Shown here in pieces: positions 32,343 through 32,773 of a DNA stretch of 32,773 bases. Position numbers and translations under genes: made by a program. Each line of letters begins with the position of its first letter. The stretch's first letter is position 1. The notes under the pieces were generated by a model, which saw nothing but the letters and a program-made list of their open reading frames with translations, was not told the DNA's origin and did no database searches. The DNA is from Candidatus Omnitrophota bacterium (GTDB taxonomy: Bacteria > Omnitrophota > Gorgyraeia > Duberdicusellales > 4484-171), in NCBI GenBank assembly GCA_023227945.1, contig JALOCC010000018.1, forward strand, positions 1 to 32,773. Direction: 5' to 3'.

Positions 32343-32403
32343 GTTACGAAGGTTACAATAAATCCAAATGTTTTAGATGTAACCTTCGTAACTTTCGTAA
32401 CCT
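32343..32403. repeat. Short-word inverted repeat, GTTACGAA family, copy 2
   Basis: GTTACGAAGGTTACA (32343-32357) is perfectly inverted at 32378-32392 (15 bp), then GTAACTTTCGTAACC extends the right arm. It uses the same words as 11327-11382. It lies between tRNA-Ala and thyX and would form a strong hairpin in a joint transcript. Confidence 0.8.
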
Positions 32404-32413
32404 ATAATATAAA

Positions 32414-32486
32414 TGGAGCCGGGGGGATTTGAACCCCCGACCTCTTGCATGCCATGCAAGCGTACTCCCAACTGTACTACGGCCCC
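32414..32486 (-). tRNA. tRNA-Ala(GGC)
   Basis: 73 nt on the minus strand. The acceptor stem GGGGCCG pairs with CGGCTCC and contains the G3:U70 wobble pair that marks alanine tRNAs; the discriminator base is A. The anticodon arm CTTGC-ATGGCAT-GCAAG gives anticodon GGC. The T arm is GGGGG-TTCAAAT-CCCCC. The D stem is GTAC/GTAC instead of the usual GCTC/GAGC; pairing is preserved. CCA is not encoded. Confidence 0.96.
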
Positions 32487-32513
32487 TAAAATTAAGTCAC
32501 GACAATGTGAAAA

Positions 32514-32542
32514 ATCATATCATTCTAGAGGGAAATTGTCAA
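32514..32542 (-). promoter_or_regulatory. Promoter of tRNA-Ala
   Basis: On the minus strand TTGACA (32537-32542), 17-bp spacer, TATGAT (32514-32519), placing the start about 20 nt before the tRNA. Confidence 0.8.
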
Positions 32543-32591
32543 TTGACGCATTCGGCTTCGCTCTTTGCCAACTTTGAAGAATTCGAATGGG

Positions 32592-32620
32592 TTGACAAAG
32601 AAATCCTGTAATGTTAAGAT
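32592..32620 (+). promoter_or_regulatory. Promoter for the plus-strand gene at the right edge
   Basis: TTGACA (32592-32597), 17-bp spacer, TAAGAT (32615-32620). It points away from tRNA-Ala towards the partial reading frame at 32654. Confidence 0.6.
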
Positions 32621-32653
32621 TTTACCCTACTTAATAGTTTGTTCTCTGCCATT

Positions 32654-32773
32654 ATGTCGGAGTGGTGTAAACGACCTTGCGAAGCAAGTTTCTCCAAAAG
32701 TCGTTTCCACCATTACACTGTATGGGAAAAAGACAAAGGTTATATTTCTAACAATGTTCTCGATGAAAAGCTA
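32654..32773 (+). CDS. Start of an unrecognised gene, cut by the window end
   Basis: From ATG at 32654 the frame is open for 40 codons to the end of the window (MSEWCKRPCEASFSKSRF... ending NVLDEKL). It lies 33 bp after a plausible promoter, but no good ribosome-binding site precedes the ATG; a TTG at 32639 is an alternative start. Codons about 4-20 fall in a palindromic segment (AAACGAC at 32669-32675 inverted at 32700-32706, with a CTTGC-GAA-GCAAG hairpin inside), so part of the N-terminus may be repeat-derived. I do not recognise the product, and 40 residues are too few to assign a family. Confidence 0.35.
   Translation, partial: MSEWCKRPCEASFSKSRFHHYTVWEKDKGYISNNVLDEKL

Noticed and set aside
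32429..32611. 60-codon plus-strand reading frame across tRNA-Ala
   Set aside because: It runs antisense through the tRNA gene and its promoter and has no protein-like features.

Overview
The window comes from an AT-rich diderm (Gram-negative-type) bacterium. Genes for the outer envelope are present (lpxB, an lpxL-like acyltransferase, lptE, bamD, lnt, murJ, secA). Other traits are a B12-dependent ribonucleotide reductase, a two-domain flavin-dependent thymidylate synthase and a DNA-uptake set (comEA, comEC and a PilT-like ATPase). Gene content, compact overlapping genes and repeat-filled gaps look like an uncultured lineage of the Omnitrophota/PVC type. That placement is inference; the window has no rRNA gene.

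Layout: nearly everything is on the minus strand. Only the partial lpxB at the left edge, rpsT, and a partial unknown gene at the right edge are on the plus strand. In the direction of transcription (right to left): tRNA-Ala(GGC) and thyX; nfo-leuS; comEA and comEC; bamD-lptE-holA, convergent with rpsT; murJ-uvrC and a minimal ogt; a PilT/PilU-like ATPase; prfB-secA; a broken lnt followed by a CDF transporter; an adenosine-specific kinase; an lpxL-like acyltransferase; a ROK protein; a coiled-coil membrane-anchored protein; a LacI-type regulator; nrdJ under tandem NrdR boxes; gpmA; mnmG; and a one-domain GDT1-family protein.

The most striking signal lies between and inside the genes. Eleven of about eighteen gaps of 60 bp or more hold imperfect inverted repeats whose arms are built from short, drifting near-repeat words (TTGCGG, GGTTAGG, GTTACGAA, CCTAAA, ATCGCAGAT, ACGTAAC, CAGCTGT, CGCGAAT, CCAATAA). 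Word families differ between most loci but the architecture is the same. Some loops carry a second, GC-rich hairpin module, and two modules occur twice each. One locus (19170-19384) is nested three deep. Two palindromic elements also sit in frame inside genes (mnmG, comEA).

Gene-level oddities: lnt is cut by one in-frame amber codon although its catalytic triad survives; ThyX is a tandem fusion whose halves have lost complementary parts of the signature motif; the PilT-like ATPase has Asn where the catalytic Glu of Walker B is expected; UvrC stops before the helix-hairpin-helix tail; RF2 is encoded without the usual programmed frameshift; and the ROK protein lacks the zinc-binding motif.
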